A stretch of 64,000 nt of DNA from Chrysomallon squamiferum. Lineage: Eukaryota; Mollusca; Gastropoda; Neomphalida; Peltospiridae. The DNA lies in contig CM022676.1 of NCBI GenBank assembly GCA_012295275.1, forward strand, positions 1,420,510-1,484,509. The letters run 5' to 3'. The translations under genes and the position numbers were made by a program. Below, piece by piece: positions 24,181-37,767 of this stretch (within the stretch, counting starts at the first letter, position 1; every line of letters starts with the position of its first letter). A model generated the notes under the pieces. That model saw only the letters and a program-made list of their open reading frames with translations. It did no database searches and was not told the origin of the DNA.

Positions 24181-26577
24181 ATTTAAACCTTCAGTTCTTC
24201 GGTCCTCTGACTTAAGCTATATTTCTAGGGAAAAAAAGAAGAAATGATTGATATAATTTATTATTGTCGCTGTTTGTTTATTGTTAATGTTTTAAATAAA
24301 TAAAAATGAATGTAAAAGCCTACCTAAAAAGTAAGGATAATGATAAAGAACTTACATATTCTGATTCCCTATAATTTCGTTTGTGGTTGTTTTCCGTCAA
24401 CAAATATTTCGTGCACCAACGATTACCAACGAGTTTCATAAAGAACCGTGCGGTCCAACTGTCCAAGACTAAGATGGAAACAATTGATGTGTCTAAAACT
24501 GCATGTATGATACATGCAGGAGAATGCTTGGACTCCTTCAAATATAAACCCAGGAATCCTGGTCTCCTCAGATAGAACAGGCAATCACCGGACGTCGTTA
24601 TTATTAGAAAAAAATATATAAACAAACATCACTACTTTTCAGATTCAACTCAAAGTACACACATCTCGCTACTCAACCGAGATTCCTGAGGAAGAGGATC
24701 AAGACGTCATCATAGACACATTGCAGGAAACCCTTCAAAATAATCCTTCTTAACAGCTTGCAATTATGGCTTTGATTCAACACTTAAAAATGAAAACACG
24801 TGAAGAAAACCAGGTCTTGGGAAGAAATAGTTCTGGAATCATGAAATTTAATTTAAACCTAGCGTTGGGTGACAACAGCATAAAGATATTCCACATGCGT
24901 TCATTGACAGTTCAAAGCTATGTGAGAAAATAAATCTTGAAACCTTCTAAAGATTAGAGAAGATCCTTGATCACAAAACATAAAAACCAGAAGATGGATT
25001 AAACACAGGTATTTGCTGAAAGAAAACAAACAAAATGGAAAATGAATGCTTCCAGCTGACTGAGATTCAAAGATCCCGCTTTAAGAATAGGTACTCTGAG
25101 CTGAACATTATAACGAAATAAAATAAACTTTAGAAGAAGGTAAAGTAGTGTAAACTGAACAAATTTTGGAATCTTTCAGAAATAACCTTTTAAGGCATTC
25201 GCATTTCCGCAAGACAGACAAACTGGTTACAGAGCTATGGTATTTTCAACACTTTTGGTCAAGTACAAATTTTCTGCGGTTTTTTTCTACTTAACGTAAT
25301 AACAAAAGCTGCTACTCGTAAAATAAATGTTAATAGTTTATTGTTTTACAGGTGAGATCTACATACACGGAATATGAATGACAATCCGTTTATGTTATAT
25401 ATCCTTCATTTTTTTTTTTTTTCCAAACATTCAATTTTTCTTGAAATTTAATTGTTCCGATATTTATTTTACAAATATATTTATCTGCGTAATACTATAT
25501 GTTCAGAATATTTTTGAATCCAGTTAAATTAGTTGTTGGTGTTTGCATTTTGATTTATGTATATACTGCTTGGCAGTTAACTTTATTATAATTATCTTTC
25601 TTCCTATTTTCAGAATGATTATGATTGCCTTCAATTACTATTTGTGCATTGATTTGTTGTCAACAATATGCAGTTAATAATTTGCCATAGAATATTTTAT
25701 GTTATAATTGAGTCATTTTAAACACAAAATGAACAATATCTATATATATATATATATTCTTTAGCAGACTACGTTATTATATATGAGATGCCAATTATTT
25801 CCTAGCACAGAGATGATGAAAACTCTGATTACTGTATATGCAAAAATAAACCAAGTATCTGCAAAAGGCAGAGAGAAAATGGTTCACGTCACTCGTGAAG
25901 GTCATATTGCAGATTTTGAGCGTCATTACTGGAAAAAAAAAAATAATCCAAACAGGAATTACGTGTCGATTCATTGTCCGGATTTGGTCTATTTTTCAAG
26001 TGGACACGAAACATATCAAAATACTGAAATACAGATCATCATTTGTAACAGCACTAATAATATTTTGAAATGGAAGACTGTGTTTATTTATAGATATATT
26101 CAGCAAAAGAAACTAATTTACATTTTATGTTTTTCGACAAATTTCACCAAGAATTATAGATTATTTACCGATGCCTACTGTTTCTATAACAAAATGACTA
26201 TATTTAAAGATGGGCAACAAAAGGGCACGAGAATAATATTCAGAAATATCCATTAGTTGAGCACAACGATTCGGCCAGTGTTGGATCAATGTTCTGGACC
26301 TTGGAGCTTGAACCGTTCCCCGCAACCAGTAATTCACTTTAGTGAATACGTTTCACACACACACTAAAACAGAATGATGAATAAAACAGAGAAAATTCCA
26401 GTCACTTCAGTGTTTTATTTCAGTTGTTTTAAGAATATACATAAATCGAAGTGCTCTATATTATTTGGAGGAAATCACGACTTTCCGAGTAGTTATGGAT
26501 GCGTCCTATGTACCAAATTGTTTACTGAAAATATTTATTAAGTATTAACTTAAAATGGACAACCGACAACATTAAAA
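24181..26577. other. Shared upstream region of the Ig and CCDC191 genes, copy A
   Basis: Lies between the divergent 5' ends of the minus-strand Ig gene and the plus-strand CCDC191 remnant. It matches 41934-44451. A segment about 24370-24620 is closely conserved and, on the minus strand, ends in a GTAAGT donor at about 24356, so it may be a 5' UTR exon of the Ig gene. The rest is AT-rich. Confidence 0.5.
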
Positions 26578-26675
26578 ATGGATGATAGCATTCACAAACC
26601 GGGTCTTTACAAATGGAAAAGACAGACACCAACGAGATTATATTCTAGGTCGCAAGTAAGTAGAAAATTTTGTTA

Positions 26676-26820
26676 TATCGCAGTTCTAATCATAAACCAT
26701 TGTGACTGTCAATTACTAAAAGTAGAAAACATTACCTTAAAAATGGATATCATTCACAAACCGGGTCTTAATAAATGGAAAAGACAGACACAACGAGATT
26801 ATATTCATGATCGCAAGTAA
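26676..26820 (+). repeat. Tandem copy of CCDC191 exon 1 and its flank, copy A
   Basis: The block from the flank through exon 1 is repeated directly after the first one. The second exon 1 (26742-26816) keeps ATG and the donor, but a lost base in the ACACCAACGAGA stretch (now ACACAACGAGA) changes its frame. Copy B has a single exon 1. Confidence 0.85.
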
Positions 26821-26916
26821 GTAGCAATTTATGTTATCATAAAGATAAACCATTGAGACTACCAACTACTAGAAATCAGTAATAGTGAAAATTGTGATAA
26901 CAACATAATTAATATA

Positions 26917-26920
<4 letters not shown>

Positions 26921-26983
<63 letters not shown>
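26921..26983. repeat. (CT)n microsatellite after CCDC191 exon 1, copy A
   Basis: About 60 bases of CT. The same array sits at 44643-44710 in copy B. Confidence 0.98.
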
Positions 26984-26990
<7 letters not shown>

Positions 26991-27584
26991 CATTAAAATT
27001 TACTTATCACTAGTGTACTAGTAACAACTGTCACTAAAAGTTGTGAGTAAATGGCATCAAAAATTATATCACTGAAAGGTTCTGACAGCTGTCTTTAAAG
27101 GTACTATGATGTGTCGCTAAAGATACTAATATTACTTTCTCATGTAATTGTAATTTTTCTGTTTAAAATTTATTTTATTTTATTTTCAGAATTTTTTTTT
27201 GTGATTTTTACTAATTTAAAAACAAATAAATTAATATTATTATTATAAAATAATTAGGTATTACTGTAGCATATTTTATAAATTGTTGGGGTTTTAAATA
27301 TTTTGTTGGATTTTTGTCAACAAATGATATTTGGTTTCTTCTTGACCTCCTCATTATTATCATCATCATCATCATCATCATATATTAATCTTATATTTGC
27401 TCTGTAATAAAAATTAAAAACTGTAAGCAATACCTTCTGGTTACTTAGAAAGTGGAAGATGCTACTAATACAGCAGCCAAAGCGACATTCGGAGACCGCA
27501 GTGTGTATGGACGAGGAGGAGGGAGATATGCAGCACTGCAGTCAGTACAGCAGCTTCATGAGCACGATGAAATACACAGTGAAG

Positions 27585-29344
27585 GTAAACTTCTTAAATA
27601 ATATTAATTAATACAAGATAATAGAAATTTTATATTGTATAACTGTGTATGTTTATTAATATGTGGGTGATACATTTTCTTTTATTTTTTAAAGTTTTTA
27701 TGCTATATATGTATGTTTGTGGTGAGTATGTGTATTAGTGTATGTTTGTATGTGTTTGTGTATCTGTCTGTATGTATGTAAGCATGCATGATGTGCACTT
27801 TACAGTTGCCTGATTGCCCATGGTGAATCAAAAGAGTGTTGGACAAGACAAAATTTTACCATCAATCCCCCAGTTCTGTATTATTATTCGGTATCAAAAT
27901 GCAAATAACTAATGTCTGAACGAAAGTGGGATCTTATTTTGGGGGGTCATTATTATGTGCTGATTACTGTCAATCTGTGCATGATGAAACACACATAGGA
28001 CATGATAGCAACTCCTTCCTCAGTCTGTTGAACAGTCTGAAAATATTCAGAAAATCACAGCCACATAAACATATTTTTAGGTGCATTTGGAATATCTCGG
28101 CTATGTCTGCCTTGGGCCCATGAGATTTTATGTAAGTAAACTGTGTAGAAACATTTTTATTTTTTTATCAAATATACCAAGTCTACTGCACCAAAAACGA
28201 AGTAGTTGCTGATGATGTCAACAAAAGCTGTTGTTGCCTGGGCACATGTGGGTGTTGTTTGAAGTTCAGATTAACTGAACTGTTGATAGGTGACTATCAA
28301 CAAACAACTTGTTGTTTGTCTTTTAGTATGTTGCCTACATCCAATGAGCACATGCTATGCACATGTAAATGGTAAACTTGTTAGTAGTCACAAATATTAT
28401 TTTGGCCATAAAAGCAGTTCATTCATTCTAGGACTGAGCTTTACTAAAACATTCCAGATGTTTGAATGGGTGGGTCCTTTGACAGCATATTAATAATTTA
28501 ATTACAGCAGTTTTTAATAAAACTAAAACCGTTTCTGTTTCCTTCTTTTGTGTTGTTATTGTATGTTTTATGATATGATCACCTATTTCAAATGATCACA
28601 TATTAAGTGAAAGATAATGAAAAAAATTCGGTCATGGGCCATTTAAAAGTTGTTGTTCAAGTTGCTGTGAGTGGCTCGATTGTACATACTTATTTGTGTT
28701 TACAACTTGTAAATATATTGTACATTATTTTAACATGTACAGATTAATATGCAATTAAAAAGTTCTCTGATACACACACACACACACACACATACATATA
28801 CATCCAGGCACACATGCATATTGCTTATGTTGTAATTTCAGCACAAGACTTTATTATTTATTGTTTATGGTGAAATCAATCTGAAAATAATGTTGTAATT
28901 TTTACTAATAATTACTTTAAATGTATCAGGATTAATACAAGAAATATCCACACTGATCTCTTCACTGGTTTGATTACATCACATCTTCTGAAAGTTTATT
29001 AAGCAGATAATACTAGCTTGTTAAATATTTTACAAACCAATGTATTATTAAATGAGAGATTAAGAAAATAATAATAATATCAGTGATTTAGTAAATATAA
29101 AACTATCCTCTTTTGTGATTGTTTAGAATCTCATTACTCATTTAACAAACAAAAATACTGACAGAGATTTTAATTTGAAGTAAAATCAGAATAAAATTTG
29201 ATCTACTCCACTATAACTTGCAGAATTTACACAGTTCTTGGTTAAATTTCAGACATTCTTCACAAAATATTGTGATTAAAGATTCTATTTTCTCTTGGAA
29301 CTTGACAGTTAAAATTAACTCTGGATATTTTATTTCTGTTGCAG
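27585..29344. other. Intronic DNA of copy A across the large deletion
   Basis: 27585-28130 matches 45905-46445, and 28440-28900 matches 46640-47199. From 28901 on, the sequence matches 57601 onward. 28140-28440 has no match in copy B. No exon is left here. Confidence 0.75.
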
Positions 29345-30377
29345 CACAAGCACTGCATGAACATAATGGAAAAGAAAAGTCAGTGTTTCTATAAAAAGAG
29401 TCTCCTGTACAAAACTGTCACAGCGTGGGCACAGTACACTATGGTTGAAAAAATTGCATCATGGGAAAAAGGGAGAACAGCAAAAGAACTTTATCTAAGG
29501 TTGGATGTTAATCATCAGAAGTATTTTTAGTTCTGTGTTTTAGAAGTTTTATTACTATATTTATTCAATACGTTTTTACTTCATTTGTATTTTTATTGCT
29601 GAAGACTACTTTTAGTTTTAATATATTGGCAGAAATATCTCTCCGTAATAAAACCTATTGCAGTTTTAAGTCATTTTAATGTTTATAAAGTAGCTGGCAT
29701 GATTATAAGACATTCCCCAGGCAATTCCTCCTGGTCATTTCCCCTAGGATATTTCCCCCCATATCTCTATTATATTCATTATTAACATAGTGTGTATATT
29801 ATAATATTTTATATTATATTTTAAGCTTATTAATATCTTATTTTATGTAAGTGATGGGGTGTTTTTGAGCAGGGAAATGAGCAGATGTAATTATGATAAA
29901 CATAAAAAGACTGGTTTTTCTTCAGTCAGTGAATTAGTATTAGTTAATTACAATTAAGATTGTTTGTAATATTAATTCCCCACAACATATTATATTTACA
30001 GTGTTGCATCAAAGACCGGATTTTTCTTAATATGTTAATTGCAAGTTGTGATTGTATTTAATTACCATTGTTAATGTTATTGAAGTTAAGAAATGTCTGG
30101 GGGCAATTGCCCTGATACCGGCTGGCGAATCTTGTTGGTCCCAGATGAATCCTGTTTTGACAGAGTCCACTGTATTAATGTAGTAAGCAGACTGAAATGT
30201 TTAAATTTGTGTTACAGGTCACTACAGAAGAAAACATTCCAAGCATGGAAGAGACTTCCATATGAGTTAGAGAAAGAGAAAGAACGAGAGAAGAGAAGAA
30301 TTGAAATGATGAAAAAAGTACAGAAGCTTATTCCTGATTATGAAGGTGTAGTGGATAAAAGTGTTGATATTTCATGA

Positions 30378-31819
30378 TATCTGACTACATGTTCATGAAT
30401 GTTGATGAAGGTACATATCATGCTGTGATTAATTTATTACTGTAAAATATAAATTTGTTAAATTGTGACATGAATAGTGTAAACAGCTTTTTTGAACACA
30501 ATTATGACTAGTAATGATTGTGTGCAAAAGACGTAGTAGTGATTTATTATTTTTTACTAACTACCTAGTGATCAGGTTTCTTTGATCTTTTCTAAACACA
30601 AATGTTAAACTGTATTATATGCAAGTCAATAACATTATTAGAAGCCCAAAAATTATCATATTCAGTTTTAGAAAATATAATAATAGAATAATAATTTATT
30701 CTGTGAAAGATCCCAGATAAAAAGTCGTCTTTCATCAATAAACATAATTAAAATCAAAATTATTTACTTTTATATACTTGATCTGTGAAAGGGCTGTTAC
30801 TTTCTTTCACCCAGTGGCCAAGAGATGTTAGACCACAATAAATTTTTTATATTTGATTGTTTCAACCAGAAGTTTGTCTTCCAACATAGCTTGCCAATGA
30901 ATTATTTATACTGAGGTATTGTATATAAAAACATCTATATGATATTTCAATATAATAAATTTTTCGGACTGCCAGATGTTTCAGTCACAAATTGGCAAAA
31001 ACGTTTCTTCTTCTCATATGCATTTACATAATTTACTTGGGATAAAAAAAAAATAGGCAGCCGTATTGAATAATAATAACTTAGTTTCTGATAAAGAATT
31101 TATAAAATTTCTTCTTCATTGATACTTATTAATAAAAAAGAATAACAATACTAATAAAAAAAAACTAAAAGCCCACAAAAAACCCCAAAAGAAACAAAAT
31201 AAAAATAACAAAAATTTATTTTTACATCTCTTATTTTGAAAGGAGAGAGAATTCATGTGATAAAGTTTTTTAACGACTGTAAAATAGGGTAACACAAAAA
31301 AGATCTTTATTACTGTGTTGATTGTATGTTAGTGTATGTTAAGTTACTGGGTTTTATTTCTTTCTGTGTGTGTGTGAAAAAATTAAATTTGTTTCTATGT
31401 ATATCTAAATAATTATTTGCTTGTATACTTCACTATAGATGATTTCCTCCTTTTTTAAAGTTTCTCTTTTCTTTACAATACATGAAATATTTGTAGACAG
31501 AATTCTCTCTCTCTCGGACGCTGCTAGTACTTACATTTCTGAAAAAGTTTAATGCTCTACAGTTATTAATACTGAGATTTCTTATCTTGTTAACTCTGTA
31601 GTTCATTTAATGTTAAAAATTTATGGGTCTTTTTTTTTCTTTTTCTTTTTTCAGATACATAAATACTTGGATATTTCTATTTTCCTGTGTTTCAGAAAAC
31701 ATTAATAACATTATCAATTTTAACAGCCATTTATAAATTTAATATTCATAGTTCTTTAAATTACACCTGTCTGTTATTTCTAATATTTCTGGTTAATATT
31801 TCTAATTTTTCTTTTTCAG
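30378..31819. other. 3' flank of copy A and unique DNA before the SIDT exons
   Basis: 30378-31210 corresponds to pieces of 59093-63300 in copy B; two blocks of about 1.7 kb each (59270-61008 and 61120-62770) are absent here. 31210-31819 is unique AT-rich DNA with no gene signal. Confidence 0.7.
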
Positions 31820-34800
31820 TCATGAGGAATCAAAAACTGTGAATATAACACCATCTGAACCTTGGTACTTCATGTACACATTTCCAAAAGCTGTGTCATC
31901 AGTTCACTTGAAAGTGAATTCATCCAGTAAGCTTTGTATGGAAGTGTCAGTTCAAAAGATTGAGGTTTGTTTTAAATAGTATTTTACAATAATGAACAGA
32001 ATGGCTGAAGTGTATTAACTAACTTGTTTTTATTATAAATCAAAATACTGATTGGTTAATTGACATGTGCGTAAACATGTTTCTGTGAAGAAATACACAC
32101 ACACACACATACACATGCATACACACACAATCTATACAGAAGATAAAAACATAATCGACATACATACAGAGATATATTAATTGTATAAAGTACAGACAAA
32201 CACAAATGCTAGTCACATTAAAATAAAAAATGTATTTAAAGACTGGTAAATTAATTGAATTTGTTTGCAGTGTCCTCCTTTTGACCTGGACAGAGATGTA
32301 GGTTTCCATGGGAAAAATCAAACTGACAACACAGACAGCAATGTTTATGGAGATATAAAAAATAATTCCTTTAAATTTTCTGTAGAATGATTATGTTTTT
32401 GGGTGGGTTTTTCAAAACCTTTTATTATTATTTGAACTGCCAGTTACTACTACTTCTACCACTACTACTATTATTATTAGTAGTAGTAGTCTACTTAATA
32501 GAAATGCTATTACAGCAATTGAAAATATATTTTTATATATCTTTTTTTTTTTTACTTCATTTTGTACCATATCCAGTCTTAAAATGTAGGAGTAGCAGAA
32601 CCAATAATGATATTAGTAAGAAGTTGACATATAAGTAATAGTAATAATAATAGTATTAGTAAGCAATAGCTGCAACAGAAAATTAGTTATAATACTACTA
32701 GTAAACAGCACCATTGTGGTAGTACTGATAGCAGTAACAGTAGCATTAGTGAGTAGCATTAATAATAATACTAGCTGTAGCAGTAACAGTAATAATAACA
32801 GCAGTACCATTAGTAAGTATCAGCAGCCAGTTTTATTAATAAGTAATGGCCACAGTAGTAATTGTTCAGTTGGAATACTTTGTTTTTATTAAAGTATTGT
32901 TTCTGTATTTTCAGCAAAGTGACAACTCGTCTGAGTCTGTGTACATTGTACTTGTTCTCAAAACACTCGACTTGGACTGTGCTGGAATAGAAACTGCACT
33001 GTCCAGTAAGTAATGTCCATACACACTGTTCTGTTTCACTTTCTTTTGTTTTATTTCATATTTTGTTTTGTTTTATTTTATTTTATTTTATTTCACTTAT
33101 TTCATAGATAAATTATTATATCATGCATAATCATATGAATATTTGAATTTTGTTTTTATATAATTAATTTAATCCTGCAATACTTTTTTTTAACTGATCA
33201 ACTTTATATTATATATATATTTACTTACTGAATTTTAATATTATTATATTTGTTTTTTTATAAATAATATTATTCTCAAAACCATTTCTATAGATCAGAT
33301 AGAGATTTTTGATTTATTGATTTAATTTTTTAATTTATTTAATTGATTTATTTATTTGTAATAGCTTTTTTTGGTCACTGCTATCAAGGTTAATAGGATG
33401 CTGAGACATTATAAGTAACTAACAACAAACCATTGTTTTGTCTTTACTTTCCTCAGACAGTTTTCACACATCTGTATAAACTTTTGGCTGGAATCCTAAA
33501 TTCAAACAATATCAGTCATAGCTATTTATCACAAGCACTGTTTAAGAAATCATTGTTATCTGAATGCACATATTCTCTCCCCATGTCTCTGATTACAGAA
33601 TTGAACTTATAAATCTGATCAACAAACCCAATCCTCATTTTAGAAGAAGTCTGAGGATGGGAAGTGCTTATCAGCCAAGCTTTGATTAAAAAAGAATAAT
33701 AAATAAATCTGATCTTCGTTAGATTGAAGCTGATCTTATTTTCTATTTATGCAGGTTCTGAATATTACAAAGCTTTTGAACCTTAAACCTTGAAAAAAAT
33801 TAGCATGCTAATCAGAGCAAGCTGTTCTGAAGCACGTTTTTTCACTGCCCTTGGAGTCTTTCTGTCATTTTATGTGATTGCAGCTGTCACTGGTTGTGTC
33901 TATCATGGATGGTTTGTAAATTTTAAATTCTAATAAATGGCCTAATAAAATTATTTACAAATCCAAGATATTTATTGTTTTGACTGTCATTAAACACTAT
34001 GATAGTAAAATAATACAATTACAAAACATCTGAATGCTGCCATTTTACTTTTTTAACAACTGATAGTCTTGATATCATCACTTATTTATGATAATTCAAT
34101 TTTTTTACTCATAAGAAAAAATCTTCCAGCAAACAGATTTATCATGTACATGGTGACAGTGCGGTCCAAGATTCATTTTTTTTTATATTATCTTAGTTTA
34201 AGTTTTATTTGTGAGTTCTTAAATTATGTTTTATTCTAAGTATTATGCCAATTATGTTTTATTTTAAATATTTCATTAAATTGTATTTTATTTAGTGTAA
34301 ACTATGATTCCGTTTATGTATTAAATTTTGTCATTTTACCTTTTATATGTTATGTTAAATTGTGTTTTATTTTATGAGTTATGACAAATTATATTCTGTT
34401 TTATAATATGTTAGATTATTTTTTATTTTTTATGATGCAGTCAAAACTATTTATTTTATTTAAAGAAGAAATTTATTCCATTTCAGATTATATTTTCATG
34501 TGATACATAAAAATAATTTCTGTAATATGTCAAATTGTTTATTTTTTATTTCATGTCAAGCTATGTTTTATTTTATGTGTTTATGTCAAATTAAATTATT
34601 ACATTTTTCAGTGGATGGAGCAGAGATTTTACAGATTTGACTGAAACAGAAAAAGGTAAAATAATTGAAGATTCTAAATTATTCTGTGTTTATTTCAAAA
34701 TGTTCTTATTAATTGTTTAAATGCCCATTAATGAAACCATGACATGAGAAAGGTTTAAAATATTTAATGAAGAATAGAATAAATATATAGTTTTAGAACT

Positions 34801-35488
34801 TTTACGAATATGAATTATTTCTTATTTGATAGTTGGTTAAAGAATTCCATTTTTTTTTTTAGGTTGTTACAATTGAGCAATTACTTATTGGAGATCTAAT
34901 AACAAAGTAATTGTAACAATACACATTCAAATATATCAGTATCAGTTTAAAATATATCTTTGATATGCTAAACAGTTTAAATATTTCGTGCATTCACTAT
35001 TTTACTTATTTTTTTTGTCGTCAAATTGCAATTAGTAATGGAAGGTATAAACAAAAGAATTCAGTCTGTAAATATCTGGATGAATCATTTTTTATAGTTG
35101 TCATGTCATTACATCCAGTCATTTGATAGAAAGCTTCACAAATAACACAGCTGTCAGTGCATTATGTACATGATCATATATCATAATTGCAAAAAATGGC
35201 AGACTGAGATGTTCTGTAACAGTATTATAATTTCAATACTTCATTCTTAGTTTTAAAAATTATTATATGAAAAAAAATTGGTGACAAAAAAAAAGATGTT
35301 TTGTGTTAAAATTGCACTGCCACATTTTATATTAATCCACTTTCTAAAGCAGACAGATTATATTTTCCCTGTTAAATTTTTACATGAAATTAATTAATAG
35401 TACACTATATCTCTGCTTCCCACAGATAAACTACTACCCTATCGTTCAGTCAACCATGAAGCCAGTCCTGCCCCTTCCAGTCATTCAG
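31820..35488 (+). pseudogene. SIDT-type (SID-1 transmembrane family) gene fragment
   Basis: Six exons with agreeing phases: 31820-31964, 32271-32342, 32915-33005, 33755-33911, 34612-34655 and 35426-35488. They match the end of the extracellular domain of the SID-1 family (EPWYFMYTFPKAV, CPPFDLDRDVGF, VYIVLVLKTLDLDCAG), the first membrane helix (FFTALGVFLSFYVIAAVTG) and the start of the cytoplasmic loop (DFTDLTETEK). The family moves double-stranded RNA or lipids across membranes. The N-terminal part and all later membrane helices are missing, and TAA at 33784-33786 interrupts the frame before the helix. An L1-like LINE and copy B follow at once, so the gene is cut off. Confidence 0.8.
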
Positions 35489-35744
35489 GTGAGAACATTA
35501 GCTTCTTTATTTACTTCCTCCATTTGCTTGACACACTAATCTTTTCTGCAGTTTTTTATAATTTATAATTTATAATTTTTTATTATTATTATTTACATGA
35601 TTAAATCTTTTATTATTATTATTTACATGATTAAAACTTTTATTATTATCATCATTTTCATCATGATGTTTAAATATTGTTACAAAAAAACAACAAAAAA
35701 ACCCCAGCAAAGGTCAAATCCTCTAATTAAACGCCTTGATATAT

Positions 35745-37305
35745 AGGATTTGGAATATAAAACTGGACAATTTGCTGATGACGCTCAGCTGTATTTAGAT
35801 GGATCTCCTTCCTCTCTTAGGAAAGCAATACATACTTTAGACATTTTTAGAGATATATCGGGCCTGAAAAAATATATATATAAGAAAAAAAAAAAACTAT
35901 TGGTTTATGTCCCTTGCGAATACTATGGCAGAAATGTGCAAACGGCTAAGTCTAGACTGGTGTGAAAACATTTTGAAGTTCTAGATTTGACACTTAATAA
36001 ACAACTAGACAATATTTGGACACTAGATTTGGATGAAAAGCTGGTAAAAATAGAAAAACAAACTCGTGGCGTGGCAGGAGCGGAACTGTAGGTGGTAACG
36101 GTTGTGAAAACGTTAAGTATATCAAAACTAACTCGTATTTTTACCAGCCTATCAAATAAAGAATATCTATTAAAAATAAATAAAATGATTTTCTTATTCA
36201 TCGGGAAATATGGTCCAGATAGAGTTAAACGTTGAGTTATTACAAAAAATTATATCAAGGGTGGGTTAAAAATGGTTGAAACACTAACATTCATTAAAGC
36301 TTTAAAAGTTTCGTGGTTAAGACACTTGTTCCAATCGGGCAGCAAATGGAAATGGTTTTTAAATAAATATATAGATAATCTAGCTTTATCTAAAATGGGA
36401 GACATTGTTGGTGAATATATTAATAACAAGTTTTAAAATCCTCTTTGGAATGATGTACTGAATGCATGGAAAGATCGTGTACGAAAAATAAAATCCGCTG
36501 GTCTGAAATAATAAATGATGACATCTAACCATTAATATGGGAAAAGGTATATTTAACACACAATCGCTCTTATTGATTTTCAATATAAAATTCTTAATTG
36601 AATAACAGCAACCAATAGTTTTCTTTGTAGGATTGGGATTCGGAACGATGCACTGTGGACATTCCGTAAAGAACACGAGGAAACGATCAGGCACCTTTTT
36701 GTAAAATGTTCCAAAGTGGCTTTTTTGTGGCGAAATTTGGGATCTTGGATTGTTGATGTTACTGGATTCCGTACAATTATAAACGATAGAAAGATAATAT
36801 TTGGTTTACAAAGAGGACAAAAAAATACGTAATCATTTAATTTTTATAACAAAACGATGTATATATATATACAATGCTCGTGTAGCTGACATTTCACTAT
36901 CATCTCGTCTACTAGCCATGGTAAGAAATTATTATATGATAGAAAAAGTAATATCACAAATAAATTTGCAAGGGGACTATCATATTAAAATGTGGGGCCT
37001 CTTTATTGTGGTACTAGAAGCCATTGAATACGTAGTCCTTGTCTCAGTTTTCTTGTTTTAAATTAAAGTTGGTTTACTCTACTGGTTTTTAAATGTATCT
37101 GTAAAAATAGATATTTAATATAACCATGCAGGTATATCAATCAGGTAAAAAAGGAGCTCTGTTGTGAAATACCCCATGTGTTTTTGTAAATACTTGTTAT
37201 ACGTGCTGTGAGTAGTTTTTGTTTTTCTTCCTTGTATTTATATTTTGTAAATCATGTTTTGTAAACTGTACCAATGCCAATAAAATTTTAAAATTTTAAA
37301 AAGAA
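35745..37305 (+). mobile_element. 5'-truncated L1-like LINE fragment
   Basis: It starts inside the reverse transcriptase at the catalytic motif (QFADDAQLYLDG at about 35770). It continues through a degraded C-terminal region (for example GGLKMVETLTFIKALKVSWL at about 36262) and ends with an A-rich tail (AATAAAATTTTAAAATTTTA at about 37279). Stops and shifts are frequent. 5' truncation is the usual fate of LINE insertions. Its last part is shared with copy A. Confidence 0.8.
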
Positions 37306-37733
37306 AGTGTAGTTTGTTCTTTTGGATTGCTGATTATTAATCGTTTGAAAGTTTAATTAAAACCCGAAAGAAGAAAAGGAAGAAGGAGAAGAAGAAGAAA
37401 AGATAAAGTAAAATAATAAAATAAAATAAAATAATCTTATACCCGAGTGATTATTTTTACCATTACTTATTGATACATGTTATTTTTATTATTAATGCTC
37501 ATTAGATGTATCAGCCAAACTGACACACGATGGACAGACAAGTTGTTATTTTTTTAGACACGAAGTGTATTACTCTAACGAGAGCAATAAACATGTTGAT
37601 TATGTGGCGTTTAATGAAATTAGCAATTACCCAGAGCGAAAAACCTTACTGAGCTCAACAGAACACGTGTTTGACGCAAAAAACAATCCAGTGCAATGGC
37701 TTAGGACTATGTCCTGTGTCTCTAAAGGTGATA

Positions 37734-37767
<34 letters not shown>

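Larger units (their letters stand above)
26578..30377 (+). pseudogene. CCDC191-like remnant, copy A (exons 1, 3, 17, 18)
   Basis: Exon 1 is 26578-26655, exon 3 27449-27584, exon 17 29345-29499 and exon 18 30218-30377, each with intact splice borders and almost the copy B protein sequence (exon 18 has two replacements, Arg to Lys and Met to Lys). Exon 2 is gone: the acceptor is followed directly by a T tract at about 27190. Exons 4-16 were removed by one gap at about 28901. Exon 3 ends in phase 1 but exon 17 starts in phase 0, so the join is out of frame and soon hits a stop. An exon 1 to exon 17 splice would be in frame, so a short product is not excluded. Confidence 0.85.
20300..31210. repeat. 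Segmental duplication, copy A (deletion derivative)
   Basis: Collinear with 36830-63300. Matching blocks include the L1 3' end (20300/36830), Ig2 exon (21518/38417), Ig signal exon (24120/41873), CCDC191 exon 1 (26578/44452), exon 3 (27449/45768), exon 17 (29345/58060), exon 18 (30218/58933) and 3' flank (30540/61010 and 30660/62770). Identity is high across many blocks. Copy A is about 10.9 kb against 26.5 kb because of several deletions, the largest (about 10.4 kb) joined at about 28901. Confidence 0.9.

Noticed and set aside
25783-26256. 157-codon open frame in copy A
   Set aside because: The matching region of copy B (about 43560-44050) is broken by shifts and stops, there are no splice signals or domain, and the composition follows the AT-rich background.
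27926-28123. 65-codon frame conserved at 46244-46441
   Set aside because: Conserved only because the intron is duplicated; no splice borders, domain or start context beyond chance.
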